Shown in pieces: positions 31,428 through 41,670 of a stretch of DNA of 64,000 nucleotides; positions within the stretch are counted from its first letter, which is position 1; the number at the start of each line of letters is the position of its first letter. Under the pieces are notes generated by a model. The model was given only the letters and a program-made list of their open reading frames with translations. It was not told the DNA's origin and searched no databases. Position numbers and translations under genes: made by a program. Origin of the DNA: Ignavibacteriales bacterium (GTDB taxonomy: Bacteria; Bacteroidota; Ignavibacteria; Ignavibacteriales; Melioribacteraceae); assembly GCA_026390795.1 (NCBI GenBank), contig JAPLFG010000001.1:434001-498000 (forward strand). Direction: 5' to 3'.

Positions 31428-32408
31428 CTAATTTATTCTTTCAACTACAAAACTTACCAATGATTCGAGCGCGTTGCGAGATTCAGATTCATCGAATATT
31501 TTTAAACAGTTAAGTGCTCGATTGGTATATTCAACTGCGATTTTATCTGCATAATTTATTCCGTCATATTTCTTAACGAATGAAATTACTCCATCAATAT
31601 CAGATTTTTTTGCGCCGTTCTTAATTAGTTTAATGATCTTACTATTTTCTTCTTTGGGGGCCTGTTTTAATGCGTAGATAAGAGGAAGTGTAATTTTCTT
31701 TTCTTTTATATCTCCACCGAGGGGTTTACCAAATATTTTTTTTGTGCCGATGTAATCAAGTATATCATCGCGGATCTGGAATGCAATTCCAAGATTTTCA
31801 CCAAACTCTTTCATCGCAGTAATTTTATCAGCATCTTCAGTTGTTGCCCGCGCACCTATTTCGCAACAAGTTGAAAGTAGCGATGCTGTTTTATCGGAGA
31901 TTATTCTAAAATATGTTTCTTCATCAATGTTAAGTTTTCTTGTTTTATTAATTTGCAGAAGTTCACCTTCCGACATTCGTTTAACTGTACTGGTTATAAC
32001 ACGCAAGAAATCGAAATCGTTGCCATCAACTGCTAACATTAATCCTCTTGATAGAAGATAATCTCCCATCAAAACTGCAATTTTATTTTTCCATACTGCA
32101 TTTATTGAAGGAAAACTGCGCCGGGTTTCTGCATTGTCAACTACATCGTCATGTACAAGAGTTGCTGTATGAAGGAGTTCAACTAAGGTTGCACCTCTAT
32201 AGCTACGTTCTTTTATTCCGCCGCAGATGTTACTTGAAAGCAGCACAAGAAGTGGACGAATCTTCTTTCCTTTTTGTTTTAGGAGGTAACGAGTGATTAG
32301 TTCTAGAAGAGCAACTTTTGATTTTAATGCCTGACTGAAAAGCTTATTAAATTGCTTAAGCTCATTTTCAATCGTATGATTTATTTCAGAGAGAGATTTG
32401 TTCGTCAA
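31428..32408 (-). CDS. polyprenyl diphosphate synthase
   Basis: 326 residues. It is a trans-polyprenyl synthase with a first Asp-rich motif in HTATLVHDDVVD (about residues 81-92) and a second in FQIRDDILDYIG (about 205-216), plus GKKIRPLLVLL. Length and motifs fit octaprenyl/heptaprenyl synthases that make the side chain of the respiratory quinone used by ACIII. The frame opens with TTG overlapping the tatC TGA (32405-32408). Chain length cannot be read with confidence. Confidence 0.88.
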   Translation of the reverse strand: MTNKSLSEINHTIENELKQFNKLFSQALKSKVALLELITRYLLKQKGKKIRPLLVLLSSNICGGIKERSYRGATLVELLHTATLVHDDVVDNAETRRSFPSINAVWKNKIAVLMGDYLLSRGLMLAVDGNDFDFLRVITSTVKRMSEGELLQINKTRKLNIDEETYFRIISDKTASLLSTCCEIGARATTEDADKITAMKEFGENLGIAFQIRDDILDYIGTKKIFGKPLGGDIKEKKITLPLIYALKQAPKEENSKIIKLIKNGAKKSDIDGVISFVKKYDGINYADKIAVEYTNRALNCLKIFDESESRNALESLVSFVVERIN

Positions 32409-33184
32409 GGTTTCTTTTGAAATATTTTCGAAACAATAATACTTATTTCGTATAAGAAAACCAATGGAATGGCAAGCATAACTTGAGACACAGGATCGGT
32501 ACCTGGAGAAAGAAATGCTGCGAGAATCATAATAATAACAATTGAATGACGGCGGTATTTTCTCATCAGTTTAGGAGTGAGAATTCCAATTTTTGAGAGG
32601 AAGAAAGAAAGCATCGGTAATTCAAAAACTAATCCGGCACCCAGAATAATACTTAGTACAATTGAGATATATTCATCAAGTGCAAAATTGTTTGCGATTG
32701 CTTGTGTACCAAATCCGGCGGCAAATTTTAATGTAAGCGGCAACATTAAAAAATATCCAAACACTATGCCGCATATAAAACAAAAAGTTGTGAAGAGAAC
32801 AATCCATTTAATGTATTTTTTTTCTTTCTGTCTGAGAGCGGGCGCAATGAATTTCCATAGCTGATAAATCACATTTGGAAAACTTATAATCAACCCTATA
32901 ACCATTGCTGTCTGAAAATAAAGAAAAAGTTGTCCGAACGGTCTGAGATTTTGTAATTTGAAATTAGCCGTCTTGGCTGGTATCAAAAGAACTTTATCAA
33001 CAAAGAAATCGCTGAAGTAGAGAGCTATTGCAGTTCCAATCAGAAGTCCAATGAGAGAATAAATAATTCTCCATCTCAACTCTTCAAGATGATCTAGAAA
33101 AGTCATCTCAACTTCATTCTTCGAACTTCCTTCTTCCCCGGAAGGATTTGATTCTGGTATTAATTTATCTTCTGATTCTGCCAA
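32405..33184 (-). CDS. tatC: Sec-independent protein translocase subunit TatC
   Basis: 259 residues, six membrane helices. It is the receptor of the twin-arginine pathway. The N-terminal MTFLDHLEELRWRIIYSL is the classic TatC signature with the Glu used for RR-signal recognition, and the FxP-containing loops follow. An acidic 25-residue N-terminal tail is extra. The Tat substrate ActB is encoded in the neighbouring operon. TatA/B are not in the window. Confidence 0.95.
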   Translation of the reverse strand: MAESEDKLIPESNPSGEEGSSKNEVEMTFLDHLEELRWRIIYSLIGLLIGTAIALYFSDFFVDKVLLIPAKTANFKLQNLRPFGQLFLYFQTAMVIGLIISFPNVIYQLWKFIAPALRQKEKKYIKWIVLFTTFCFICGIVFGYFLMLPLTLKFAAGFGTQAIANNFALDEYISIVLSIILGAGLVFELPMLSFFLSKIGILTPKLMRKYRRHSIVIIMILAAFLSPGTDPVSQVMLAIPLVFLYEISIIVSKIFQKKP

Positions 33185-33193
33185 TTATAATCT

Positions 33194-34489
33194 CTAAGAA
33201 AGTTCTGGGTACAACGGAAATTTTCCGCACAGTTCGGCAACTTCCTTTTTAATTTGTGAAAGTGCCGTGTCGTCATCAACATGTTTAATTGCTCTATCAA
33301 TAAAAGACGCAATCATTTTCATTTCATTCTCTTTCATACCGCGAGTTGTAACTGCTGGTGTGCCAATTCTTATTCCGCTTGTTACAAATGGGCTTTTCGT
33401 ATCAAACGGAATCATGTTTTTGTTAACAGTCATTCCAGCTGCGCCAAGAGTGTACTCAATTTTTTTGCCGCTTAAATTTTTAGTTGTCAAATCAATTAGC
33501 ATCAGATGGTTATCTGTCCCGCCGGAGACAATATCGTATCCAAGTGAAGTTATTTCGCCGGAAAGTGTTTTTGCATTTCGAATAATTTGTTTTGCATAAT
33601 CAGTAAATGAATCTTGTAGAACTTCCCCGAAGGCAACCGCTTTTGCCATAATTATATGCATCAATGGACCGCCTTGAATTCCCGGCATTACCATACTATC
33701 AAGCATTTCCGACATTAATTTTAACCGATCGCCTTTAAGAGTTTTAACCCCGAAAGGATTTTCACGGTCCTTCCCCATTAAAATAATTCCGCCTCTAGGA
33801 CCTCGTAAAGTTTTGTGCGTGGTTGAAGTAACAACATCACAATATGGAAGAGGATTATTTAATAACCCTTTTGCAATCAAACCGGCAGGATGAGCCATAT
33901 CCATCATTAAAAGTGCACCAACTTTATCTGCAATCATTCTAAATTTTTCATAATCCCAATCGCGTGAATAGGCACTTGCACCCATAACAATCAATTTTGG
34001 TTTTTCTTTTTTTGCTAGATCTTCAATTAAATTATAATCGAGTAGTTTTGTTTCCTTGTTAAGAGAGTAACCTACTGAATGATATATTTGTCCTGAAAAG
34101 TTAACCGGCGAGCCATGGGTTAAATGTCCGCCATGGTCAAGACTCAAACCAAGCATTGTATCACCCGGTTTGAGAAGGGTCATATAGACAGCCATATTTG
34201 CTTGAGAGCCGCTGTGCGGTTGTACGTTCACATATTCTGCACCAAATATTTTTTTCAATCGTTCGCGTGCAAGATCTTCCGCCATATCAACAAATTCACA
34301 TCCGCCGTAGTATCGTTTACCTGGATAACCTTCCGCGTATTTGTTAGTAAGAACCGAACCCGCAGCATTTAAAACCGCAAGAGAGACAAAATTTTCCGAT
34401 GCAATTAATTCCAGGTGGGTTTCTTCTCTGTTGAGCTCAAGCTGCGATATTTTAAATGCTTCTTGATCTTTTTGTAAGTAGTTAGTCAT
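33194..34489 (-). CDS. glyA: serine hydroxymethyltransferase
   Basis: 431 residues, normal length. This PLP enzyme interconverts serine + tetrahydrofolate and glycine + methylene-THF. The PLP lysine sits in [14 protein letters not shown] (about residue 226); the N-terminal LIASENFVS and [16 protein letters not shown] are substrate-site signatures. It lies 9 bp upstream of tatC in the same direction. Confidence 0.97.
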   Translation of the reverse strand: MTNYLQKDQEAFKISQLELNREETHLELIASENFVSLAVLNAAGSVLTNKYAEGYPGKRYYGGCEFVDMAEDLARERLKKIFGAEYVNVQPHSGSQANMAVYMTLLKPGDTMLGLSLDHGGHLTHGSPVNFSGQIYHSVGYSLNKETKLLDYNLIEDLAKKEKPKLIVMGASAYSRDWDYEKFRMIADKVGALLMMDMAHPAGLIAKGLLNNPLPYCDVVTSTTHKTLRGPRGGIILMGKDRENPFGVKTLKGDRLKLMSEMLDSMVMPGIQGGPLMHIIMAKAVAFGEVLQDSFTDYAKQIIRNAKTLSGEITSLGYDIVSGGTDNHLMLIDLTTKNLSGKKIEYTLGAAGMTVNKNMIPFDTKSPFVTSGIRIGTPAVTTRGMKENEMKMIASFIDRAIKHVDDDTALSQIKKEVAELCGKFPLYPELS

Positions 34490-34689
34490 GGTAATATCGG
34501 TTTAATTTTTATTTCATGAATTAGATATTGTAGCATAAATTTTTCTTCTTAAATATGGTGTTCTACAGGATGAATTCAAAATAAAGTTTTTAATAGGATT
34601 GTTTTGGAAACAACGTAATGTTTCAAAATAAAGAGAGGCAGCATATTGAATGTAAGCAGAAACCATAAAATATTTTATAGTCAGATTTC

Positions 34690-35943
34690 TCACCTATCGG
34701 TGCGAAGGAACCAAAATTCTCCCAAGCTAAAAGAGACATTGAATTTAAAAATGTTTTCGGAAATCAAATTGTTATCAGTTGTCCCGCGTCTTCCGTATTG
34801 AATACTTAGATCGAGCGTGCTATCATAAGTTGTACCATAACTAATTGGTAAACCAACACCGCCATAAATTGAGAACTGATTTATTCCGTATCCGTTTATT
34901 TTATACTGAGATTGTTCATAACTAATTCCTGTTCTCAATGTAACATGATCCCAATAAGAATCAGAACGGTTTTCAATATCTCTGAATTCAAAACCTAAAC
35001 TCATTTTATAATAATCTTGCAGATTGCTTGATTTGAATCCGTTGTTTGTGTACTGACTGAACGGCTGATATAGATAATCCAGAACAAATGTGTATTTATC
35101 AATAAAATTGAAAGAAGCACCCACACCCCATTTATACGGTACTTTGGTTTTAGAAGAGCCTGTAGAAAGTGCAAAAGTACCGATTGTTGAGGTCGAATTA
35201 TCTACACTATCCGCAGACAATGTAACATCCGGGCTGAATGTAAATCCAATTTTAAAATCTTTCAGATCAGTTATGCCTAAAACTTTAGAAAGATTACCGG
35301 AGATCAAACCAGCAGAGATACCAATTCCATGATAACTTGTTTCTCTTGAATATGATGCGTTTTGCAATTTAGAACCCGACACAAACGTGACGGAAGAATT
35401 ATTACCGATTCTGCCGAAGTAATAATCATATGTAACACCAATGGCGAAATCTAAAGGGAGCCGATAAGATGTTCCCAAAACAAATTTTGAGATTCCGCCT
35501 TCTCCAGAATATTTAACCGTGTAGTCATCGGTAAGTGCATTACTCTGAGTTTGTAAAACATCATAAGCTACATCCGAATATGGTACTAAACCAATCGCGA
35601 ATGAAATTCCATAATCACGATTAATCGGGAACCCGCTCATCAAACCATTAAAGTGCAAGTTGGTATGAAATACCGACGATGCCGAATTTTGAGAATTGTT
35701 ACCGGTATAAAGTAATCCGGTCTCAAAGCGAGTATACTGCAACTCATTTAAACTTGCCGGATTGATAAAACTCAAATAGTCTTTATCACTTAGAGCAATA
35801 CCCAATTCGCCCAACGCAAATCTTCTTGAAGAAAAAGGAGAATGCAGATCCCCAAGACCAAAGCGAGAATAAATTGAACCTCCGTCCGCTAGAAGCGGAG
35901 ATGCCGATAATAATAACAATACGAAAATTTTTAATTGTCTCAT
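34690..35943 (-). CDS. outer-membrane beta-barrel protein
   Basis: 417 residues. The signal peptide runs to about residue 19 (MRQLKIFVLLLLSASPLLA), followed by SIYSRFGLGDL and many amphipathic strands. The pattern is that of the porin-like or FadL/PorV-like outer-membrane proteins common in Bacteroidota and Ignavibacteria. GxGISAG and aromatic girdles occur throughout. It lies 3 bp after a lipoprotein gene and probably forms an operon with it. No specific function is visible. The 200 bp downstream contain a duplicated TTCAAAATAAAG stretch and no gene. Confidence 0.6.
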   Translation of the reverse strand: MRQLKIFVLLLLSASPLLADGGSIYSRFGLGDLHSPFSSRRFALGELGIALSDKDYLSFINPASLNELQYTRFETGLLYTGNNSQNSASSVFHTNLHFNGLMSGFPINRDYGISFAIGLVPYSDVAYDVLQTQSNALTDDYTVKYSGEGGISKFVLGTSYRLPLDFAIGVTYDYYFGRIGNNSSVTFVSGSKLQNASYSRETSYHGIGISAGLISGNLSKVLGITDLKDFKIGFTFSPDVTLSADSVDNSTSTIGTFALSTGSSKTKVPYKWGVGASFNFIDKYTFVLDYLYQPFSQYTNNGFKSSNLQDYYKMSLGFEFRDIENRSDSYWDHVTLRTGISYEQSQYKINGYGINQFSIYGGVGLPISYGTTYDSTLDLSIQYGRRGTTDNNLISENIFKFNVSFSLGEFWFLRTDR

Positions 35944-35946
35944 GAA

Positions 35947-37140
35947 TTATTTTTTCTGCATGTAAGTTATTTTTAGTTTAGGACGCAATGCTTTATTGGG
36001 ATCCTTGCTGCCGTAAAATGCAATTCGAGCTGCCGAGTAGGTTTCGTCTATAAGGCTAATTATCATTCCTTGGTTAGCAACACCGCTCAACCATTTTTGA
36101 ATTATCCAAGAGATATCCCCGGAGAATACATTTCCATTGCGAACCAGTAAAACGGAGTAGCTGCTGTCGCTTGAAAGTTTTTTGGTAGTGCTGTCTGCTA
36201 AAATTTGAACAATTGCTGAATCCGATTTTAAAGAGCCGTCAAGCGAATTCAGTTCATCTACAGTTAATTCTAAAGTTGCTTTATTAATTATAGAATTTTT
36301 TGCTAATGATGAGATATCAAAAAAAAGATTGCCTCTAAGTGAATAACTCCCTTCTAGGTAGAAATCATTCCCGGCAGTTGGTAAAGTGCCGGTTACTACA
36401 TGTAGATCTTCATAAGGTGTAACATTGAGCGTATCTTTAAAACCGGTAGAAGGTCTTTCTAAGATGACATTTAGAATCGATTCAGTTGCTGTTGATAAAC
36501 CTTGAATTCCAAGAAAGCCTAGAATTTTCTGTGTTGAAGATTTTGGTTTAAATATAATACCATAATTTTTTGGTGCTGCCGTACTATCAGCCTTACGCAT
36601 CAGCCATTCTTTAACAGCATTAGAGTTTAGATTAAAGTTTAGAGTAGTATCTGTCGTTGTGAGGTTTGATTTGATATCGCTAGCATCATAATTTAATTGT
36701 GAAAGACTATCTCTATCAAAACCAATCTCTGTCCAAGGACTTCTAATTTGATAGATTGAGAAATCGAAGGAAGCTAAACTATCGCCCAGTGTATATTGTG
36801 GTCTAAGCTGCATTGAAGCAGATCTTACAACTAATTCACCAGCTTTTAATCTTGTGAGTAAAGAATCGGGTAGATAAATATCATACAATAGAAGCATTGA
36901 AGATTCGGCATACGAAGTTTTGCCAAGCAGAACATATTTTGAAGTACCGAGTTTTGTAGTAGTTGAAGACCATCCAGATTTTTGAGAGATATCAGATTGG
37001 TAACTATCAAGTTGGTTAAAATTAAATTGGTCTTGTTCAGAAACTAAGTTGGAACCAACCGAAGTAGGATCTTGATTACACGAGATGAAAATTACTATAA
37101 GAGCTACTGCAAAAGAAGATAAACGCAAAAATCTGATCAA
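35947..37140 (-). CDS. large surface lipoprotein, unknown function
   Basis: 397 residues. The signal peptide ends in the lipobox VIFISCNQ (Cys near residue 21), so a lipidated envelope protein. The body repeats beta-rich segments beginning with patterns such as KASLELTV- and SASMQLRP-like strands, as in DUF4270/DNRLRE-type proteins of Bacteroidota, but I am not certain of the family. It sits directly after gmhB (adjacent coordinates) and before the barrel gene, which suggests a shared envelope role. Confidence 0.5.
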   Translation of the reverse strand: MIRFLRLSSFAVALIVIFISCNQDPTSVGSNLVSEQDQFNFNQLDSYQSDISQKSGWSSTTTKLGTSKYVLLGKTSYAESSMLLLYDIYLPDSLLTRLKAGELVVRSASMQLRPQYTLGDSLASFDFSIYQIRSPWTEIGFDRDSLSQLNYDASDIKSNLTTTDTTLNFNLNSNAVKEWLMRKADSTAAPKNYGIIFKPKSSTQKILGFLGIQGLSTATESILNVILERPSTGFKDTLNVTPYEDLHVVTGTLPTAGNDFYLEGSYSLRGNLFFDISSLAKNSIINKATLELTVDELNSLDGSLKSDSAIVQILADSTTKKLSSDSSYSVLLVRNGNVFSGDISWIIQKWLSGVANQGMIISLIDETYSAARIAFYGSKDPNKALRPKLKITYMQKK

Positions 37141-37716
37141 TTAATTTCCTCCGGATAAATCTTTGATTACAAAATCGCACGCTTCAATAAAATTAGCGGC
37201 TGTAAAATTGGGCTTTTTCCCAAGATTATGCAAGGTAGAAATTTCTTTTTCAAAAGACTCACTATTTAGCAAAACAGTTTTTAATCCGGCATTGATTCCA
37301 CACTCAACATCGCTCGATTTATCACCGAACATGTATGATTCGGATAGATCAATCTTGAAATCGTCTGCAGCTTGAACAACCATAAATGGAGAAGGTTTCC
37401 TACAAATTGATTTTTCCGGCGGATCAATATCAGGATGATGCGGACAAAAATAAAATGCATCAATGGAAGCTCCGTCAATCATCAATAAATCGTTAATTCT
37501 ACTGTTGACTGCTTCAACATCCTCAATTGTCATTAATCCTTTTGCTATTCCGGCCTGGTTCGATATGACAATAATCTTAAAGCCGAAATCTTTCTTCAGT
37601 TTTTTAATTCCTTCGGCTACCCCGGTAAGAATTATAATCTCTGATGGATCTTTGATGTAACCGGGATCGTGATTGATTGTTCCGTCACGATCTAAAAATA
37701 TTGCTCGCTGCATCAA
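37141..37716 (-). CDS. gmhB: D-glycero-D-manno-heptose 1,7-bisphosphate 7-phosphatase
   Basis: 191 residues. HAD-superfamily phosphatase of the histidinol-phosphatase/GmhB branch: FLDRDGTIN (catalytic DxD) near residue 9, ISNQAGIAKG (motif II) and FGDKSSDVECG (motif IV). The Cys/His zinc loop FCPHHPD...CRKP is retained. The expected role is in ADP-heptose synthesis for LPS. GlgA is encoded immediately upstream. A related histidinol-phosphate phosphatase role cannot be excluded from sequence alone. Confidence 0.85.
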   Translation of the reverse strand: MMQRAIFLDRDGTINHDPGYIKDPSEIIILTGVAEGIKKLKKDFGFKIIVISNQAGIAKGLMTIEDVEAVNSRINDLLMIDGASIDAFYFCPHHPDIDPPEKSICRKPSPFMVVQAADDFKIDLSESYMFGDKSSDVECGINAGLKTVLLNSESFEKEISTLHNLGKKPNFTAANFIEACDFVIKDLSGGN

Positions 37717-39210
37717 TTAATCGGTAAGTTTTTTATAAAGATCTACATACTTCTTAGAAGAATTTAACCAGCTGAAATCGGACTTCATTCCATTTCGCAT
37801 TATTGTCTGCCATGTTTCTTTATCGCTTGTAAAAATCTTCAATGCTGCTTTGATCTCCGCAACCATCTCTTTAGCAGAATATTTTTCAAACATAAAACCG
37901 TTACCGGTTTTGGTTTTAGGATTAAACTTCTGAACTGTATCAGCCAGACCGCCGGTTTTACGGACAATAGGAACTGTTCCATACATCAAACTGTACATTT
38001 GGTTCAATCCGCACGGTTCAAATTCCGACGGCATTAAAAACATATCGGAACCGGCTTCGATTAAATGAGCAAGCTCATCATCAAAACCAATATAACAAGA
38101 AAACTTGTTATGATACTTTGAACCCATGCTGGAGAAAAATTTGTGATATTTTTTATCGCCCGTTCCAAGAATGACAAAATGAAGATTCAACTTCATTATT
38201 TCGTCAAAGGATTTTTCTATCAGGTCCATTCCTTTGTGATCGAATAACCGAGAGATCATACTAATTACCGGTGTATCATCACTTGGTGTGAAATTAAAAT
38301 TATTCGCTAAGGCTTGTTTACTCTCTTTTTTCAGTTCAATATTCTTTGAAGAAAACCGTTTAGGAATTTTTGTATCTACTTCGGGATTCCATATAGTGTC
38401 ATCTATTCCATTAATAATTCCATAAAGATCTTTCTTCCGTTTACTCAATACCTCGTCAAGACCAAATCCAATTTTTTTATCCTTGTAAATTTCTTTTGCA
38501 TAAGTTTCACTTACGGTGGTAATCATATCAGAGTAGAGCAATCCGCTTTTTAGAAAATTTAACTTCCCTTTGTGAAGAATACCTTTTTCTGTATCCAGTT
38601 CTTTTGGTAATGCGGTCTTATAAAAATTTGCTTTCGGAAAAATACCTTGGAAAGAGAGATTATGAATAGTGAACAATGTTTTAATCGGCTTGAATATAGG
38701 ATCGTTTTTATAAGTTGATTTTAAATATGCAGGTATTAATCCCGTCTGCCAATCATTGCAATGAATAATGTCAGGAGTCCATCCTAATTTTGTGATCAAT
38801 TCAAAAACCGCGCGCGCTAAAAGAATAAAGCGTTCATCGTTATCGGGATAATCTTCACCCGTCAATGGATCGGTATATAAGCTGTGTCTGCTGCCGTAAA
38901 ATTGCGCATTATCTAAAAAATAAATTTGAACGCGGGTTTTTGGTCCAATTAAAAATGAAGATCGTAAAGAAAACACGACTTCACTCTCGCCAATATTTAT
39001 TTTAAGATCTTTGAGGCGAACAACCTCGTGAATCTTAAATTTCCTCTCATCAATAGCTCCGTACTTGGGCACAATTATTCTTACAAAGTGCCCCATCTCT
39101 TGAAGCTTTTGCGGCAAAGCCGATGATACGTCTGCCAAACCGCCTGTTTTAATGAATGGAACCACTTCTGACGTCGCAAATAGGATTTTAAGCTTTCTTC
39201 CTGAAGACAT
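37717..39210 (-). CDS. glgA: glycogen synthase
   Basis: 497 residues. GT5 family glucosyltransferase adding glucose from ADP-glucose to glycogen. The N-terminal KTGGLADVSSALP (ADP-glucose binding) and C-terminal EFEPCGLNQMYSLMYGT with a following KTGGLADTV are both present, as expected for a complete two-domain GT-B enzyme. No branching enzyme or glgC lies nearby. It is transcribed divergently from hutI; the 120-bp gap between them probably holds both promoters, but I could not fit a good consensus. Confidence 0.95.
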   Translation of the reverse strand: MSSGRKLKILFATSEVVPFIKTGGLADVSSALPQKLQEMGHFVRIIVPKYGAIDERKFKIHEVVRLKDLKINIGESEVVFSLRSSFLIGPKTRVQIYFLDNAQFYGSRHSLYTDPLTGEDYPDNDERFILLARAVFELITKLGWTPDIIHCNDWQTGLIPAYLKSTYKNDPIFKPIKTLFTIHNLSFQGIFPKANFYKTALPKELDTEKGILHKGKLNFLKSGLLYSDMITTVSETYAKEIYKDKKIGFGLDEVLSKRKKDLYGIINGIDDTIWNPEVDTKIPKRFSSKNIELKKESKQALANNFNFTPSDDTPVISMISRLFDHKGMDLIEKSFDEIMKLNLHFVILGTGDKKYHKFFSSMGSKYHNKFSCYIGFDDELAHLIEAGSDMFLMPSEFEPCGLNQMYSLMYGTVPIVRKTGGLADTVQKFNPKTKTGNGFMFEKYSAKEMVAEIKAALKIFTSDKETWQTIMRNGMKSDFSWLNSSKKYVDLYKKLTD

Positions 39211-39330
39211 TTATGATTGTCCTTCGAATTTTAATGTGCAAAATTACGAAAATAGAGCGGGATAGACAAAAATATTGGCAAATAAAGATTTGATTTCTCT
39301 ATTTTTGAAATATTCTTTAATTATGGACTT

Positions 39331-40581
39331 ATGAAAACATTATTTAAGAACCCAGCTCAAATTGTATCGGTTGATACCAAAAACAAGCATTTCAAGCGCG
39401 GTAAAGAACTTTCTGAAATCGGCGTGCACTCGAATCATTCCATTATGGTTGAAAATGGTCTGATCAAAGACCTAATTCCAAATTCTTCCCTCTCAAAGAT
39501 TTCAGCAGATACAACTGTTGATCTGAAAGATTTGATAGTTTTACCGGGGTTAATTGAATGTCACACTCATGCTGCATTTGCGGGTTCCCGCGCCAACGAG
39601 TTTTTGTTGCGATTGAAAGGAGCTACTTACGAAGAAATTTCAAAAGCCGGCGGGGGAATTATTTCTACGATGCAGGCTGTCCGCAATTCTTCATTTGAAG
39701 AACTAGTAAAACTATTAAAACCAAGAGTTGATCATTTCATTTCTCAAGGTGTTACAACTTTGGAGATAAAGAGCGGATACGGATTAAGTTATTACGACGA
39801 AATAAAACTTCTGCAAGTTATTAATCATTTTAAAACCAATTCTGCGATCGAAATAATTCCAACATTTCTTGGTGCTCATACATTTCCGCCGGAATACAAA
39901 AACGATCATAAACAATATCTTGATCTTATCACTAATGAGTTGCTTCCATATATAATAAAAAACAAATTAGCCGATCATGTGGATGCATTTTGTGAGAAGA
40001 CTGCTTTCTCTACCGAAGAAGTAGATAAAATTTTTACAAAAGCGAAAAAACTTGGTTATAAATTACGTCTGCACACGGATCAATTCAATAGCATCGGCGG
40101 AATGGAAGTAGCATTAAAACATAAAGCTTTATCAGTAGATCATCTTGAAGTTATTCCAGATGATGAAATTCCAAAATTATCTAAAAGTGAAACTGTTGCC
40201 GTTCTTCTGCCGGGTGTTTCTTTATTCTTAGATTATGATTATGCACCCGCGAAAAAATTGATAGATAACAATGCTATCGTTGCTCTTTCAACAGATTTCA
40301 ATCCCGGTTCATCACATATTCCAAATCTTCATCTAATAATGCAGGTTGCTGCTTTAAAAATGAAAATGAGTGTAGAGGAAATAATTTCGGCTGTTACAAT
40401 CAATGCGGCAAAAGCAGTCGATAAAAATGAAACAGCGGGCAGTATTGAAATTGGGAAGCAGGCTGACTTTGCAATTTTTAAAGCAAAAGAATATTCAGAA
40501 ATTATTTATAACATCGGAATTAATTTGAATAGATATACAATAAAAAAAGGTGAAATAATTTATCAAAATACGGAGAACTAA
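39331..40581 (+). CDS. hutI: imidazolonepropionase
   Basis: 416 residues. Amidohydrolase-superfamily enzyme of histidine degradation (imidazolonepropionate to formiminoglutamate). The metal motif ECHTHAAFAGSR is near residues 75-86, the substrate arm GYGLSYYDE around 150, HTDQF near 250, and STDFNPGSS near 318. Its TAA shares one base with the ftcD ATG. Histidase and urocanase genes are not in the window. Confidence 0.95.
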   Translation: MKTLFKNPAQIVSVDTKNKHFKRGKELSEIGVHSNHSIMVENGLIKDLIPNSSLSKISADTTVDLKDLIVLPGLIECHTHAAFAGSRANEFLLRLKGATYEEISKAGGGIISTMQAVRNSSFEELVKLLKPRVDHFISQGVTTLEIKSGYGLSYYDEIKLLQVINHFKTNSAIEIIPTFLGAHTFPPEYKNDHKQYLDLITNELLPYIIKNKLADHVDAFCEKTAFSTEEVDKIFTKAKKLGYKLRLHTDQFNSIGGMEVALKHKALSVDHLEVIPDDEIPKLSKSETVAVLLPGVSLFLDYDYAPAKKLIDNNAIVALSTDFNPGSSHIPNLHLIMQVAALKMKMSVEEIISAVTINAAKAVDKNETAGSIEIGKQADFAIFKAKEYSEIIYNIGINLNRYTIKKGEIIYQNTEN

Positions 40582-41618
40582 TGCCTCATACTGATGGGAA
40601 AAAAATTATTGAATGCGTCCCAAACTTTAGCGAAGGGAAAAATCTGGAAACATTTGAAGCTATTAAAGAAGCGGTCGGAAAAGTTAAAAATGTAAAACTA
40701 TTGAGTCTAGAACCGGATGCCGATTACAATCGCGTTGTTGTTACACTTGCCGGTGATGAGAACGGAATTTTAGAAGGAACATTAAATGCTTGCCGTACCG
40801 CAGCTGAAAATATTGATATGAGAAGACACAAAGGCGAGCATCCGCGTCTTGGTGCGATTGATGTTGTTCCTTTTGTTCCGGTTGCAAACGTAACAACAGA
40901 AGAGTGTGTGAAAATTTCCGAAGAATTTGCAAAAATTATTTCTGCGGAACTTAAAGTGCCGGTATATCTCTATGAGAGTGCCGCGCGCAAGGCAGATAGA
41001 AAAAGTTTAACCAGCATTAGACAAGGTGAATATGAGGGTCTCGAAGAAAAACTAAAAGACCTAAATTGGGTTCCGGATTTTGGTGAACCTGTCTTCAATC
41101 CGAAATTGGGCGCCTTAGTAACCGGATCACGTTTCTTCCTTGTTGCCTATAACGTAAATATCAAATCGAACGATGTGAAATTTTCCAAAGAGATTGGAGA
41201 AATATTACGGGAAAGCGGTTATTCCAAACGGGACGAGAACGGACATATTATTAAAGTTGACGGAAAGGTAGTTAAAATACCAGGTCGATTGAAAGAAGTA
41301 AAAGGGATGGGGGTTGCGTTGGAGAAATACAACATCACACAAGTTTCTATGAACTTGACTAACTATAATACTACACCAATTCATGTCGCCTTCGAAGAGG
41401 TAAAGAAAGAAGCGCATCGACTTGGTGTTGAAGTCAACGGAAGTGAAATTGTCGGCTTAGTTCCGCTTGAAGCACTTTTGCAGGCCGGGAGGTTTTATAC
41501 AAATGGGAAAGAATCGGATGAACATAAATTAGTTAATGCAGCAATCGAAAATCTTGGATTAAGTGCGCTCCATCCATTCAAACCGGAAGAAAAAATAATT
41601 GAATATATGATTCAATAG
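40581..41618 (+). CDS. ftcD: glutamate formimidoyltransferase
   Basis: 345 residues. Transfers the formimino group of formiminoglutamate to tetrahydrofolate, the step after HutI/HutU. The N-terminal IIECVPNFSEGKN and the RHKGEHPRLGAIDVVPFVP segment with catalytic His are diagnostic. Only the transferase domains are present; the cyclodeaminase domain, fused in animals, is encoded separately by the next gene. Confidence 0.95.
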   Translation: MPHTDGKKIIECVPNFSEGKNLETFEAIKEAVGKVKNVKLLSLEPDADYNRVVVTLAGDENGILEGTLNACRTAAENIDMRRHKGEHPRLGAIDVVPFVPVANVTTEECVKISEEFAKIISAELKVPVYLYESAARKADRKSLTSIRQGEYEGLEEKLKDLNWVPDFGEPVFNPKLGALVTGSRFFLVAYNVNIKSNDVKFSKEIGEILRESGYSKRDENGHIIKVDGKVVKIPGRLKEVKGMGVALEKYNITQVSMNLTNYNTTPIHVAFEEVKKEAHRLGVEVNGSEIVGLVPLEALLQAGRFYTNGKESDEHKLVNAAIENLGLSALHPFKPEEKIIEYMIQ

Positions 41619-41670
41619 AAATTAGCTTTAAGCTATTAGTCATTAGTATTTTTAAAGAAAAGGAATTGAC

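Noticed and set aside
39270-39307. TTG-N22-TATTTTTG promoter for hutI
   Set aside because: The -7 box fits, but the spacing to the nearest TTG is too long for the Bacteroidota consensus; not strong enough to annotate.
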